A stretch of 64,000 nucleotides of DNA from JBMNMU01 sp050953505. Lineage in GTDB: Bacteria; Bacillota; Clostridia; Peptostreptococcales; Anaerovoracaceae. Positions 1 to 9,921 of this stretch are shown here, in pieces. The stretch spans positions 868,001 to 932,000 of the forward strand of contig JBMNMU010000001.1 in the NCBI GenBank assembly GCA_050953505.1, given 5' to 3'. The position numbers were made by a program, and so were the translations under genes. The notes under the pieces are model-generated. The model saw nothing but the letters and a program-made list of their open reading frames with translations, ran no database searches and was not told where the DNA came from. Positions within the stretch are counted from its first letter, which is position 1, and each line of letters starts with the position of its first letter.

Positions 1-500
1 AGGTGGGCAACGTGATGGCAGCAGAGCTGGAGGCAAAGGGAATACAAGTCATTCATGATAAAACCATTCATGACTATCCATCCTACAGTAAATCCTACAG
101 TCGTTCGTTAGAAACTGTTAAAACTCTAATGGGGAATAATGAATCTACGAAGATCATCATTGACTTACATAGAGACGCAGCCGCTTATACCGGTAATAAC
201 CCTAAAGTTGTGAAAATCAATAATGAGGATGTGGCTCAGTACAGCTTAGTAGTTGGAACAGGAAACCCAAATGTGGAAGCCTTACGTACTTTTGCAGGCT
301 ATATTAATTCAAAGGCAGAAGAAATGTATCCAGGATTAGCCGGTAGGATTATTGAAAAAGAATATAAATTTAACCAGCACGTATCTGATTATCATTTGCT
401 CCTAGAAGCTGGTAATAACGAGAATACTATTGACCAGGCGAAGCGGCTAGGGAAGTGCTTTGCAAACGTACTTGCTGAGGCCATTAAAGAAATACAATAA
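1..500 (+). CDS. spoIIP: Stage II sporulation protein P (SpoIIP), C-terminal part, cut by window edge
   Basis: The reading frame is open at base 1 and stops at 500, so only the last 165 or so residues are visible. They match the amidase domain of SpoIIP, the mother-cell membrane hydrolase that works with SpoIID and SpoIIM to thin septal peptidoglycan during engulfment. Visible signs are the stretch IIDLHRDA near residue 53 and a conserved late LLEAGNNENT block. Position next to lepA and hemW is a familiar clostridial arrangement. The signal/membrane anchor lies outside the window. The family call is firm; the true start cannot be seen. Confidence 0.88.
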   Translation, partial: VGNVMAAELEAKGIQVIHDKTIHDYPSYSKSYSRSLETVKTLMGNNESTKIIIDLHRDAAAYTGNNPKVVKINNEDVAQYSLVVGTGNPNVEALRTFAGYINSKAEEMYPGLAGRIIEKEYKFNQHVSDYHLLLEAGNNENTIDQAKRLGKCFANVLAEAIKEIQ

Positions 501-524
501 AGATAAAAAGGAAGTGAACAAAAG

Positions 525-845
525 ATGATATTAAAAAAACTTATAGTGTTTTTCATGGTCATTTTTGCAGTAATTGGTTTTGTTACTGTTGATGCCGCCT
601 ATTCGGACATGCTTGACTTAGAGGGTAAAATCGGCCTTGAAGTAAAGCGAATCGATGAGGATTACCTGTCTATGAGTATTTTTGGAAAAGTTGCAGAGAT
701 TAATACCACTGAGGTTGCAAGAAGCTGGAATGAATTCAGTGAAACTGTGGTAGCTGGCCTTAATTCAGCAACAACGGGTATTCGCAGGCTTGCTGGAATT
801 GAAGAAGAAAGAGATTACAGCGTTTTTCAGCTACAAATGCTGTAA
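525..845 (+). CDS. Small secreted or membrane-anchored protein of unknown function
   Basis: This 106-residue protein follows spoIIP by 24 bases and has a ribosome-binding site (AAGGAAGTG) before its ATG. Residues 5-24 form one hydrophobic segment that could be a signal anchor; the rest is soluble and mildly acidic. I do not recognise a domain. Placement directly behind spoIIP suggests co-transcription and perhaps a role in the sporulation membrane, but that is inference from position only. Confidence 0.6.
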   Translation: MILKKLIVFFMVIFAVIGFVTVDAAYSDMLDLEGKIGLEVKRIDEDYLSMSIFGKVAEINTTEVARSWNEFSETVVAGLNSATTGIRRLAGIEEERDYSVFQLQML

Positions 846-880
846 ATTACAATGATCCACAAGAGATTCATAAGATATTC

Positions 881-910
881 TTAACAACAGAGCTAAATAT
901 ATGGTATAAT
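881..910 (+). promoter_or_regulatory. SigA-type promoter of lepA
   Basis: TTAACA (881-886) and a consensus TATAAT (905-910) are separated by 18 bases and lie 35 bases before the lepA start codon, with a good AGGAGG ribosome site in between. Confidence 0.65.
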
Positions 911-944
911 TACTTCTGTTAATATTAAAATTTCAGGAGGAAAA

Positions 945-2756
945 ATGAATTCATACCAGAAATACATCAGAAACTTTTCTATTATAGCTCATATAGATCA
1001 CGGAAAATCTACTCTAGCAGACAGAATTATTGAAAATACGGGATTAGTTTCTCATCGAGAAATGAAAGAACAGTATTTAGATAACATGGATCTGGAAAGA
1101 GAAAGAGGCATTACCATTAAACTTCAAACTACCAGATTGATGTATAAAGCTAGGGATGGACAGGAATATATTTTCAACTTAATAGATACACCAGGTCACG
1201 TAGACTTTACCTATGAGGTGTCCAGGAGCCTTGCAGCTTGTGAAGGGGCTATACTTATTGTGGATGCGACTCAGGGAGTAGAGGCCCAGACCCTTGCCAA
1301 TGTTTATCTGGCTGTGGACCAAAATCTTGAAATTGTCCCAACGATAAATAAAATTGACTTACCCAGTGCTAGACCTGAGGAAGTTAAGCTAGAGATTGAA
1401 GACGTTATCGGTATTGATGCTGAAGGTGCACCTTTAATTTCTGCAAAAGAAGGCACTGGCATTGAGGATCTATTAGAAGCAATTGTAACCCAAATACCTC
1501 CTCCAACAGGAGATATTGATGGTAAACTGAAGGCTTTAATATTTGATTCTTATTATGATAACTATAGAGGTGTAGTTATTTATACACGGGTTATGGATGG
1601 GGTGATAAAAAAGGGTGATGTTATCCGCCTCATGAGTACAAAGAAAAAGTATGAAGTAACTGAAGTGGGTGTTTATTCCCCCGGACCTCTCCCAGTAGAT
1701 CAGCTGTCTGCAGGAGAAGTAGGATATATTTGTGCCAGCATCAAGCAGGTAGCTGATGCAAGGGTAGGGGATACCATTACATTAGACAATGATCCTACGG
1801 AAGAGCCTTTACCAGGCTATAAAAAAGTACAACCTATGGTTTATTGTGGTATCTATCCTGCAGAGGGCGAAAAGTATGAGAATGTGCGAGATGCTTTAGA
1901 GAAGCTTCAAGTAAACGATGCAGCCTTCCACTTTGAATCAGAAACTTCTACAGCCCTGGGATTTGGATTCCGTTGCGGCTTTCTTGGACTTTTGCATATG
2001 GAGATTATCGTAGAACGTCTGGAAAGGGAATTCGACCTTGGTATTATCACCACTTCACCAAGTGTTATATATAAGGTCGTGATGAACGATGGTAGTGTTG
2101 AAATGGTTCAAAATCCATCTAATCTACCACCTTTAACATCAATAGACCATATTGAGGAGCCTATTGTAAAAGCTGATATCATGATTCCGAAAGATTATGT
2201 AGGAAGTATTATGGAAATTTGCCAGGAAAGACGAGGCAAATTGATCCATATGGAGTATATAACAGAAACAAGGGTAGTACTTCACTATGAAATGCCTCTG
2301 AATGAAGTTATTTATGACTTTTTCGATGCATTAAAATCAAAGACCAGAGGTTATGGTTCATTGGATTATGAATTTATTAGATATGAAAAATCAAATTTAG
2401 TGAAGCTAGACCTTTTACTGAACAAAGAACTGGTGGATGCCTTCTCCATGATTGTTCATGAATCAAAGGCTTATACTAGAGGGCGCTTTGTTTGTGAAAA
2501 ACTGAAAGAAATTATACCACCTCACCAATTTGAAATACCTATTCAGGCTTCAATAGGTCAGAAGGTTATTGCCCGGGAAACTGTGAAGGCCTATAGGAAG
2601 GATGTCCTTGCAAAATGCTACGGCGGAGATATTTCACGAAAAAGAAAGCTTCTGGAAAAGCAGAAGGAAGGTAAGAAGCGAATGCGTCAATTTGGGAGCG
2701 TAGAAGTTCCACAGGAGGCATTTACCGCAGTTTTGAAGTATGATGAAAACAAGTAA
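945..2756 (+). CDS. lepA: Elongation factor 4 (LepA), back-translocating GTPase
   Basis: LepA is a ribosome-bound translational GTPase. The 603-residue length is normal. The sequence shows the P-loop AHIDHGKST at residues 15-23, the DTPGHVDF G3 box near 80, NKID near 134, EF-G-like domains III and V, and the lysine/arginine-rich LepA-specific C-terminal domain with SRKRKLLEKQKEGKKRMRQFG-type residues near 567-588. A strong AGGAGG sits 4 bases before the ATG. It overlaps hemW by 17 bases, so the two are translationally linked, as in many Firmicutes. Confidence 0.98.
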   Translation: MNSYQKYIRNFSIIAHIDHGKSTLADRIIENTGLVSHREMKEQYLDNMDLERERGITIKLQTTRLMYKARDGQEYIFNLIDTPGHVDFTYEVSRSLAACEGAILIVDATQGVEAQTLANVYLAVDQNLEIVPTINKIDLPSARPEEVKLEIEDVIGIDAEGAPLISAKEGTGIEDLLEAIVTQIPPPTGDIDGKLKALIFDSYYDNYRGVVIYTRVMDGVIKKGDVIRLMSTKKKYEVTEVGVYSPGPLPVDQLSAGEVGYICASIKQVADARVGDTITLDNDPTEEPLPGYKKVQPMVYCGIYPAEGEKYENVRDALEKLQVNDAAFHFESETSTALGFGFRCGFLGLLHMEIIVERLEREFDLGIITTSPSVIYKVVMNDGSVEMVQNPSNLPPLTSIDHIEEPIVKADIMIPKDYVGSIMEICQERRGKLIHMEYITETRVVLHYEMPLNEVIYDFFDALKSKTRGYGSLDYEFIRYEKSNLVKLDLLLNKELVDAFSMIVHESKAYTRGRFVCEKLKEIIPPHQFEIPIQASIGQKVIARETVKAYRKDVLAKCYGGDISRKRKLLEKQKEGKKRMRQFGSVEVPQEAFTAVLKYDENK

Positions 2757-3963
2757 ATATAATAGGAACAAAACAAGTAAAGCAGTAGGACTATATATCC
2801 ATATTCCTTTTTGTGATAAGAAATGCAATTACTGTGATTTCCTCTCCTTTGCGACGACGGAGGGGAGCAGTTATCGAGAATATGTCAGTACCTTAATAAA
2901 AGAAATACATTATTACGGCAAAGTTTACAATAATGAATATTATGTCGATACTGTTTTTATAGGAGGCGGTACCCCGTCTTTAATTCCTGAAGCTTTTGTT
3001 AAAGAGATTATGGCTGCAGTATCTGCAGCCTTTCACATTGCTAAGGATGCTGAAATTTCAATAGAAGCGAATCCAGGTACCCTTACTAAAAATAAGCTTA
3101 ATACATATTTAAGGGCCGGTATCAACCGACTTAGTATGGGTGTTCAAAGTCTGGATAACACACTTCTTAAAACCTTGGGTAGGATTCACACAGCAGAGGA
3201 AGCAATTGAAAACTACTTAATGGCAAGAGATTGTGGCTTTGACAATATTAATCTTGACCTGATGTTTGCTCTCCCAGGACAAACTCAGGAGATCTGGCAT
3301 AATACTCTGGAGAATGCCTTGAATTTATCTCCCTCCCATATCTCTTTTTACAGTCTACAGTACGAAGAAGGGACCCCTTTCTTTGAAGGGCTGAAGAAAG
3401 GAATTTTAGAGGAGACTTCAGACGGGCTATATATAGAAATGTATAAAACAGCACTGGCAATGCTGAAGAGCAAAGGATACAGCCACTACGAAATTTCTAA
3501 TGCTGCCCAGCCAGGTTATTTCTGTAAGCACAATTTAAAATACTGGTCTCTTGATAATTATTTAGGCTTTGGTCTGGGCGCTCATTCTTATTTAGATGGT
3601 CAAAGGTTCAGCAATATAGAAGAGCTAGAAATATATATATCAGCATTAGGAGTTAGGGCGGAATCAGAGATAGAGTCAGCCTTGGGATTAAACCCAGAGC
3701 TAGCTGGACCAGCAGTCATATGGCATCACACAAATACCAAACAAGATAACATTTCCGAATATATCATTACGGGGCTTCGAAAGATCAATGGAATTAAGCT
3801 GCAGGACTTTGAAGAACGATTCGGACAAAGTATTCTTAATCTTTATAGTAAGGAAGTGAAAGATTATCTGGATCAAGAATTCCTAGAGGTTGTTGATGGC
3901 CAGCTACGGTTTACTTTGAAGGGTATTTTTATATCTAATAGTATTCTTGCTGATTTTGTGTAA
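2740..3963 (+). CDS. hemW: Radical SAM heme chaperone/coproporphyrinogen oxidase-like HemW
   Basis: HemW belongs to the HemN-like radical SAM family but is thought to insert heme rather than oxidise coproporphyrinogen. The cluster cysteines are C25, C29 and C32 in CDKKCNYCDF, and GGGTPS, SMGVQS and HYEISN blocks follow as expected. The last 100 residues form the HemW C-terminal domain (ITGLRKINGI). The segment around residues 300-328 looks slightly longer than usual. The start is one of two adjacent ATGs inside the lepA end. Neighbours lepA and hrcA fit the conserved clostridial order, although glpK and another gene intervene here. Confidence 0.93.
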   Translation: MMKTSKYNRNKTSKAVGLYIHIPFCDKKCNYCDFLSFATTEGSSYREYVSTLIKEIHYYGKVYNNEYYVDTVFIGGGTPSLIPEAFVKEIMAAVSAAFHIAKDAEISIEANPGTLTKNKLNTYLRAGINRLSMGVQSLDNTLLKTLGRIHTAEEAIENYLMARDCGFDNINLDLMFALPGQTQEIWHNTLENALNLSPSHISFYSLQYEEGTPFFEGLKKGILEETSDGLYIEMYKTALAMLKSKGYSHYEISNAAQPGYFCKHNLKYWSLDNYLGFGLGAHSYLDGQRFSNIEELEIYISALGVRAESEIESALGLNPELAGPAVIWHHTNTKQDNISEYIITGLRKINGIKLQDFEERFGQSILNLYSKEVKDYLDQEFLEVVDGQLRFTLKGIFISNSILADFV

Positions 3964-3995
3964 GAAATGTGATTCAAATGAAGATGGAGATTGTG

Positions 3996-5489
3996 ATGAA
4001 AAAATATATCATGGCTTTAGATCAGGGAACCACTAGCTCAAGGTGCATTATTTATAACAAAAAAGGTGAAGTCATTAGTCAAGCTCAAAAGGAATTTGGA
4101 CAAATTTATCCAAAAGCAGGGTGGGTAGAGCACGACCCTATGGAAATCTGGTCTACTCAAATTGGTGTGGCTCAGGAAGCCATGTATAAAATTAATGCAA
4201 GCTATAAGAATATAGAAGCCATCGGCATTACCAATCAAAGAGAAACTACAGTCATCTGGGATAAAGATACAGGGAAACCCATTTATAATGCTATCGTATG
4301 GCAATGTAGACGAACAGCGGAATATTGTGATTTTCTTAAGGAAAAAGGACTGGCTGAGATTATTAAAAATAAAACTGGACTTCATATCGATGCCTACTTT
4401 TCTGGTACAAAAATTAAGTGGATTTTAGACCACGTGGAAGGGGCTAGGGAAAAGGCTCAAGAGGGAAAATTGATTTTTGGTACCATCGAAACTTGGCTCA
4501 TCTGGAATTTGACCAAAGGAAAAGTCCACGTTACGGATTATTCCAATGCATCAAGAACTATGTTGTTTAATATTAATATGTTGGCATGGGATGAAGATCT
4601 TTTAGAGGAACTTTCTATACCCAAGGAAATTTTGCCTGAAGTAAAGCCTTCCAGCTACCTCTATGGTGTAACGGATTCTTCTATCTTCGGAGGAGAAATC
4701 CCTATTAGTGGAGCTGCAGGTGACCAACAGGCGGCGCTATTTGGCCAAACCTGCTTTACAGAAGGGGAGGCTAAGAATACCTATGGCACCGGATGCTTTC
4801 TTCTTATGAACACGGGGGAAAAGCCTGTTCAGTCAAAGAATGGACTCCTTACTACTATCGCTTGGGGAATTGACGGAAAAGTGACTTATGCCCTGGAAGG
4901 CTCCATTTTTGTGGCAGGTGCTGTAATCCAGTGGTTAAGAGATGAAATGAAGCTTTTGGAAAAGTCATCAGACTCGGAATGGATGGCGCAAGAAGTGGAC
5001 GATACCAACGGTGTATACGTAGTTCCGGCTTTTGTGGGACTTGGAGCTCCTCATTGGGATCCTTACGCCAGGGGGACCATTGTTGGACTTACAAGAGGAG
5101 CAAATCGGTTTCACATTATTCGGGCTGCATTGGAATCCATCGCTTATCAGACCCATGATGTGCTAAAGTCTATGGAAGGGGATTCCGGGGTAAAACTGTC
5201 CGCCTTGAAGGTAGATGGAGGTGCTAGCGCCAATGATTTTCTTATGCAATTCCAGTCAGATATTATTGAAGTTCCGGTTAAGAGGCCTGTATTCATTGAA
5301 ACCACAGCCCTTGGTGCTGCTTATCTTGCAGGGCTTGCTACAGGCTTTTGGAAAGATAAAGACGATATTATTGAGAACTGGCAGGTTTCCCGTATATTTG
5401 AACCGAACATGACAGAAGGATACCGAAATCACCTAATTAAAGGATGGGAAAAGGCAATAAAATCCTCCTTGGGCTGGGCTAAGAATTAA
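3996..5489 (+). CDS. glpK: Glycerol kinase
   Basis: GlpK phosphorylates glycerol to sn-glycerol 3-phosphate with ATP. The FGGY-family signature is clear: DQGTTSSR at residues 9-16, the AIVWQCRRTAEYC block, GAAGDQQAALFGQ and the C-terminal KVDGGASANDFLMQFQ. I chose the ATG at 3996 because a GGAG lies 6 bases upstream and the protein then begins MKKYIMALDQ like other glycerol kinases; an in-frame GTG at 3969 would add nine residues. It lies 32 bases after hemW. No glycerol facilitator or dehydrogenase is adjacent. Confidence 0.96.
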   Translation: MKKYIMALDQGTTSSRCIIYNKKGEVISQAQKEFGQIYPKAGWVEHDPMEIWSTQIGVAQEAMYKINASYKNIEAIGITNQRETTVIWDKDTGKPIYNAIVWQCRRTAEYCDFLKEKGLAEIIKNKTGLHIDAYFSGTKIKWILDHVEGAREKAQEGKLIFGTIETWLIWNLTKGKVHVTDYSNASRTMLFNINMLAWDEDLLEELSIPKEILPEVKPSSYLYGVTDSSIFGGEIPISGAAGDQQAALFGQTCFTEGEAKNTYGTGCFLLMNTGEKPVQSKNGLLTTIAWGIDGKVTYALEGSIFVAGAVIQWLRDEMKLLEKSSDSEWMAQEVDDTNGVYVVPAFVGLGAPHWDPYARGTIVGLTRGANRFHIIRAALESIAYQTHDVLKSMEGDSGVKLSALKVDGGASANDFLMQFQSDIIEVPVKRPVFIETTALGAAYLAGLATGFWKDKDDIIENWQVSRIFEPNMTEGYRNHLIKGWEKAIKSSLGWAKN

Positions 5490-6116
5490 TCACACACCAT
5501 ATCGGATTGCCAAATAATCCTTGATAAGCCTCACTGTTCCGGTGATGCCAAGAGCACTTGTCTTAATCGATAAGTCATAGTTTTCTGCACGGCCCCACTT
5601 ATTGTCTGCGTAATAGTTATAATAGGCGGACCTTTGCCTGTCTGTTTTTAACATGACGTCCCTGGCATCTTTTTCGGAAACGCCGTAGCTATTAATAATT
5701 CTATTTAGTTTATCTTTTTCATCAGAATGGATAAACAAATGGGTGGTTCCTTTTACATCTCGCAAAATATAATCCGCACAGCGTCCAACAATGACACAAG
5801 AGCCTTTTTCCGCAATATCTTTAATAATGTTTGCTTGAATGACGAAAAGCTTGTCATTCATAGGCATGTCGTTTATTGTAAGAGGCTTGTTGCCAAATAA
5901 ATTTGCATTGCTTGCAAAGGTATCCCAAAAGCTATTGGAAGGAGATTCGTCTGCTCGTGCAAATAAATTTTCTTCAATACCACTCTCTTTAGCGGCAAGC
6001 TGAATCAAATCCTTATCATAAAAAGGAATATTTAAATCCTGGGCAAGCTGTTTACCAATGGCACGTCCGCCACTGCCATATTGCCTTGCTATTGTAACAA
6101 TTATTTTTTGATCCAT
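5490..6116 (-). CDS. Cytidylate kinase-like family protein
   Basis: A 208-residue P-loop protein of the cytidylate-kinase-like (AAA_26) family seen in many Clostridia. The nucleotide-binding region is RQYGSGGRAIGKQLA at about residues 11-25, followed by a DKDLI motif and a VGRCADYIL segment. The true substrate is not established for this branch, and it is distinct from the canonical Cmk. The start at 6116 is preceded by AGGGAG six bases upstream; an ATG seven codons earlier (6137) lacks a site. The stop abuts the glpK stop, so the two genes converge with no spacer. Confidence 0.82.
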   Translation of the reverse strand: MDQKIIVTIARQYGSGGRAIGKQLAQDLNIPFYDKDLIQLAAKESGIEENLFARADESPSNSFWDTFASNANLFGNKPLTINDMPMNDKLFVIQANIIKDIAEKGSCVIVGRCADYILRDVKGTTHLFIHSDEKDKLNRIINSYGVSEKDARDVMLKTDRQRSAYYNYYADNKWGRAENYDLSIKTSALGITGTVRLIKDYLAIRYGV

Positions 6117-6293
6117 ATTTTTCTCCCTTCGCTCCATTTTCTACTCCTTATAGTACCATTTGATATGTACCCATTATACCATAGGAAGGAGTAACTAAAT
6201 GATAAAATGTTTAGCTGTATATGCTTCCTTGCGAGGGACAGACTGGATACAAAAATATTTAGGAAAAAAATCCATATTTTTTCAAAAACCCTG

Positions 6294-6322
6294 TTGACAT
6301 TGCCCTTCAACAGTGGTAAATT
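6294..6322 (+). promoter_or_regulatory. SigA-type promoter of the hrcA-dnaK operon
   Basis: A perfect TTGACA (6294-6299) and TAAATT (6317-6322) are 17 bases apart and lie just upstream of the CIRCE operator, the usual geometry for HrcA-repressed heat-shock operons. Confidence 0.75.
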
Positions 6323-6334
6323 AAAAACATGAGG

Positions 6335-6361
6335 TTAGCACTCACCGAGAGAGAGTGCTAA
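6335..6361 (+). promoter_or_regulatory. CIRCE operator (HrcA binding site)
   Basis: TTAGCACTC, nine bases, GAGTGCTAA: a perfect match to the CIRCE inverted repeat. It overlaps the expected transcript start, so HrcA bound here would block the operon until heat stress inactivates it. Confidence 0.97.
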
Positions 6362-6407
6362 CAATCAAAAGGCGAAGTTGAAATCCTATGGAAAATGGTG
6401 ATGAAAA

Positions 6408-7463
6408 ATGGATTTAAGCGAAAGAAAATTACGTATATTACAGGCCATTATCGGGGACTTTATTTATTCTGCTGAGCCGGTTGGATCTAGAACCTTATCG
6501 AAAAAATATGATATGGGTATTAGTCCTGCCACGATTAGAAACGAAATGTCTGATTTGGAGGAAATGGGATTCTTAACTCACCCACATACCTCAGCAGGCA
6601 GAGTTCCATCTGATAAAGCATATAGGCTATATGTCAATAGCCTGATGCAAAAATATGAACTGCCGGAAGAAGAAAAAAAGATTATTGAACAGCAGTTAAA
6701 TAAAAATGTGCTGGAGCTTGAAAAAACACTTAAATATGCGGCAACTCTACTGTCAGAACTCACAAACCTGACGTCTTTTGCCATTACACCCAACCAACAG
6801 GAGAACAAGTTGAGGTATATCAATATCCTACCTGTTGATTCAAACACGGTGGTGTTGATGATCGTTGCGGAAAGCGGTAAGGCGTCAAATACAACAGTTA
6901 AGCTTCGAGTTCCTTATACTGATGCAGACCTTGAGCTTTTATCGAAGGTCTTAACCTATCATTATAAAGGCAAAACTTTGAGTAGTATTTTGACGACGGA
7001 TATCATTAGGCATTTTGAATCAGATATTGAAGCTTTAAGCCGTTTGGTTCACAATATAAGGCCTACATTTATTAGCACTTTGGAAAACATGCTAGACATT
7101 GAATTATATCTGGATGGACTGACAAATATTTTCTCCATTCCGGAATATAACGATATTGAGAAAGCCAAGATATTTATTGAAATGTTAAACCAAAAGAAAC
7201 ATTTTACAGATGTTTTGATAAATAGGGAAGATGGTATAATTATTACCATAGGTGAAGAACACGAAGACGATTTTATGAGAGAAAACAGTCTGATTACTGC
7301 AACATATCACATCGACGGTAAATTAGTCGGCAAGCTTGGTGTGATAGGACCTACCAGGATGAAATATGGAGAAGTGACTTCTATTATCGAATACATTACG
7401 AGCAATCTGAATAAAACATTTAAATTAATGGTAGGGGAAGGAGAAGATGATGAGCAAAAATAA
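6408..7463 (+). CDS. hrcA: Heat-inducible transcription repressor HrcA
   Basis: HrcA represses the dnaK operon by binding CIRCE, which lies 46 bases upstream of this gene. The 351-residue protein has the N-terminal winged helix (LRILQAIIGDFIYSAEPVGSRTL, with ISPATIRNEMSDLEEMGF as recognition region) and the conserved HPHTSAGRVPSDKAYR block at about residues 58-73, then the GAF-like dimerisation domain. It heads the operon and overlaps grpE by 17 bases. Autoregulation through CIRCE is expected. Confidence 0.98.
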   Translation: MDLSERKLRILQAIIGDFIYSAEPVGSRTLSKKYDMGISPATIRNEMSDLEEMGFLTHPHTSAGRVPSDKAYRLYVNSLMQKYELPEEEKKIIEQQLNKNVLELEKTLKYAATLLSELTNLTSFAITPNQQENKLRYINILPVDSNTVVLMIVAESGKASNTTVKLRVPYTDADLELLSKVLTYHYKGKTLSSILTTDIIRHFESDIEALSRLVHNIRPTFISTLENMLDIELYLDGLTNIFSIPEYNDIEKAKIFIEMLNQKKHFTDVLINREDGIIITIGEEHEDDFMRENSLITATYHIDGKLVGKLGVIGPTRMKYGEVTSIIEYITSNLNKTFKLMVGEGEDDEQK

Positions 7464-8016
7464 TAAGACAGAAAAAGAACTAAATGCAGAAAACATGGAG
7501 CAACCAGCCAAGGATGAGGTTGAGGTGGAGGATGAACAAAACCAATCCACTGACCAGGAGCAATGTGAAAATCAAAAAGAATCCGATACTCCTAGCAAGG
7601 AAGAAGAGGAGTTAAATACGAAATATTTACGACTGGCAGCAGATTTCCAAAATTATAAAAGAAGGGTAGAAAAGGAAAAGAGCGACATTTATGCAAATGC
7701 TAACGAAAAGATTGTTACGCAATTGCTTGATGTAATAGATAATTTTGAACGTGCCTTAGAACATACAGATTCTGATATGGAAAGCTTTGCAGAGGGCATG
7801 TCCTTAATTTTTAAACAATTTAAAGATGTTCTCGGGAAATGCGGTGTGGAAGTAATTCCGGCCGAAGGTGAACAATTTGACCCGAACTTTCATCACGCCG
7901 TGCTAACAGAAGGCTCTGGCGAAAATGAAAGTGGAAAGGTCACGAAAGTATTTCAAAAGGGGTATATGTTAAATAAAAAAGTTATCAGGCCATCTATGGT
8001 AGAAGTGGCAGAATAA
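7447..8016 (+). CDS. grpE: Nucleotide exchange factor GrpE
   Basis: GrpE speeds ADP release from DnaK. The first 55 or so residues are an acidic, low-complexity tail, followed by a long helix beginning YLRLAADFQNYKRRVEKEK and the compact C-terminal beta domain (PNFHHAVLTEG, GYMLNKKVIRPSMVEVA). Its 189-residue length is typical. There are adjacent ATG codons at 7447 and 7450, both with GGAG upstream. It lies inside the CIRCE operon between hrcA and dnaK. Confidence 0.97.
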   Translation: MMSKNNKTEKELNAENMEQPAKDEVEVEDEQNQSTDQEQCENQKESDTPSKEEEELNTKYLRLAADFQNYKRRVEKEKSDIYANANEKIVTQLLDVIDNFERALEHTDSDMESFAEGMSLIFKQFKDVLGKCGVEVIPAEGEQFDPNFHHAVLTEGSGENESGKVTKVFQKGYMLNKKVIRPSMVEVAE

Positions 8017-8048
8017 CGAACAGATTTTTAAATTAGGAGGATTAACAA

Positions 8049-9902
8049 ATGGGAAAAGTAATAGGAATTGACTTAGGAACTACAAACTCATGTGTGTCTG
8101 TTTTAGAAGGCGGAGAGCCTGTTGTTATTGCAAATGCAGAAGGTAATAGAACAACTCCTTCCGTGGTAGCTTTTGCTAAAAACGGTGAAAGGTTAGTTGG
8201 TGAAACTGCAAAAAGACAGGCTATCACAAATCCTGACAGAACCATTTCATCTATAAAAAGACATATGGGTACAGATTATAAGATTGAAATTGATGGAAAA
8301 ACATACACGCCACAAGATATTTCTGCGATGATATTGACAAAGCTAAAAACAGATGCAGAAAGCTATTTAGGAGAAACAGTAACAGAAGCCGTCATTACTG
8401 TACCAGCCTACTTTACAGACAGCCAGAAGCAAGCGACTAAGGATGCAGGTAGAATTGCAGGCCTTGACGTAAAGAGAATTATCAACGAGCCTACAGCCGC
8501 ATCACTAGCTTATGGGTTAGATAAAGAAGAGGCCCATCACAAGATTCTAGTTTACGACCTAGGCGGTGGAACATTCGACGTGTCCATACTAGAGCTAGGT
8601 GATGGTGTATTCGAAGTTTTAGCAACAAGCGGAAACAACAAGCTGGGCGGAGACGACTTTGACGAAGTTCTATTGAACTTTATAGCTGATAGCTTTGCAA
8701 AGGAAAATGGAATTGACCTTAGAAATGATAAGATGGCTCATCAAAGATTGAAGGAAGCCGCAGAAAAAGCAAAGAAAGAGCTTTCTAGCTCACAAACAAC
8801 TAATATTAACTTACCATTCATCACTGTAAATCCAGATGGACCTTTACACTTGAACATGGATATTACAAGAGCCAAATTTGAACAGCTTGCAGCACCATTA
8901 ATAGAAAAGACCATCGAGCCTTTGAGAAAGGCTATGGCTGATGCTGATGTCACAACAAATGATCTTGAAAAGGTGATCCTAGTTGGTGGTTCCACAAGAA
9001 TTCCAGCAGTACAAGAGGCTGTGAAGAAAATCACCGGTAAAGATCCATTTAAAGGAATCAATCCAGATGAATGCGTTGCAATAGGTGCAGCAGTACAGGC
9101 TGGCGTTTTGACTGGAGAGGTTAAGGACGTACTACTTCTGGATGTAACACCTCTATCTCTTTCAATTGAAACATTAGGTGGCGTTGCAACTAGACTAATC
9201 GAAAGAAATACTACTATACCTACAAAGAAGAGCCAGATCTTCTCAACGGCTGCAGATAATCAAACAGCAGTTGACATTCACGTGTTGCAGGGTGAAAGAG
9301 AGATGGCTGCAGGAAATATCACTTTGGGAAGATTCCAGCTTTCCGGTATTCCACCGGCTCCACGTGGTGTTCCACAAATCGAAGTTACCTTTGACATTGA
9401 CGCTAACGGTATTGTAAATGTAAGCGCTAAAGACATGGGAACTGGTAAAGAACAAAGAATTACTATAACTTCTTCTAATAAACTTTCCGACGATGAAATC
9501 AATCAGAAAATAAAAGAAGCTGAACAGTTTGCAGAAGAAGATAAAAAGAAAAAAGAAGAAATAGAAACTAGAAATAAAGCTGAAACCTTGATTTATGAAA
9601 CAGAAAAATCTCTTAAGGAAATCGAAGGCAGCTTAAGTGAGGATGAAAAGAACAAAGTCATTTCAGCTAAAGATGATTTAGCTAAAGCACTTGAAGGTAC
9701 AGATATAGAAGACATTAATGCGAAGATGGAAACCTTAACAAACGAATTCCATACCATTTCTGCCAAAATGTATGAACAGGCACAAGCTCAGCAGGCTCAA
9801 GGCGGAGCAGATGGTGGAAGTGACGAAGCAGGTGCTTCTGACGAGAACCCTGCACCAGACAATGTCGTAGATGCAGACTATGAAGTGGTTGACGAAGAAT
9901 AA
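8049..9902 (+). CDS. dnaK: Chaperone DnaK (Hsp70)
   Basis: This 617-residue Hsp70 has the phosphate-1 motif GIDLGTTNSCV (residues 5-15), the DLGGGTFDVS phosphate-2 motif, the linker VLLLDVTPLSL near residue 365, the substrate-binding domain, and a C-terminal tail ending VVDADYEVVDEE. It lacks the segment of about 24 residues in the nucleotide domain that proteobacterial DnaK has, as expected for a Gram-positive. AGGAGG precedes the start. It works with the flanking grpE and dnaJ products in ATP-driven folding. Confidence 0.99.
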   Translation: MGKVIGIDLGTTNSCVSVLEGGEPVVIANAEGNRTTPSVVAFAKNGERLVGETAKRQAITNPDRTISSIKRHMGTDYKIEIDGKTYTPQDISAMILTKLKTDAESYLGETVTEAVITVPAYFTDSQKQATKDAGRIAGLDVKRIINEPTAASLAYGLDKEEAHHKILVYDLGGGTFDVSILELGDGVFEVLATSGNNKLGGDDFDEVLLNFIADSFAKENGIDLRNDKMAHQRLKEAAEKAKKELSSSQTTNINLPFITVNPDGPLHLNMDITRAKFEQLAAPLIEKTIEPLRKAMADADVTTNDLEKVILVGGSTRIPAVQEAVKKITGKDPFKGINPDECVAIGAAVQAGVLTGEVKDVLLLDVTPLSLSIETLGGVATRLIERNTTIPTKKSQIFSTAADNQTAVDIHVLQGEREMAAGNITLGRFQLSGIPPAPRGVPQIEVTFDIDANGIVNVSAKDMGTGKEQRITITSSNKLSDDEINQKIKEAEQFAEEDKKKKEEIETRNKAETLIYETEKSLKEIEGSLSEDEKNKVISAKDDLAKALEGTDIEDINAKMETLTNEFHTISAKMYEQAQAQQAQGGADGGSDEAGASDENPAPDNVVDADYEVVDEE

Positions 9903-9921
9903 TAAAAGATATATAATTTTG

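Noticed and set aside
3969..3995. Longer glpK start at GTG 3969
   Set aside because: No ribosome site, whereas the ATG at 3996 has GGAG at good spacing and the family N-terminus.
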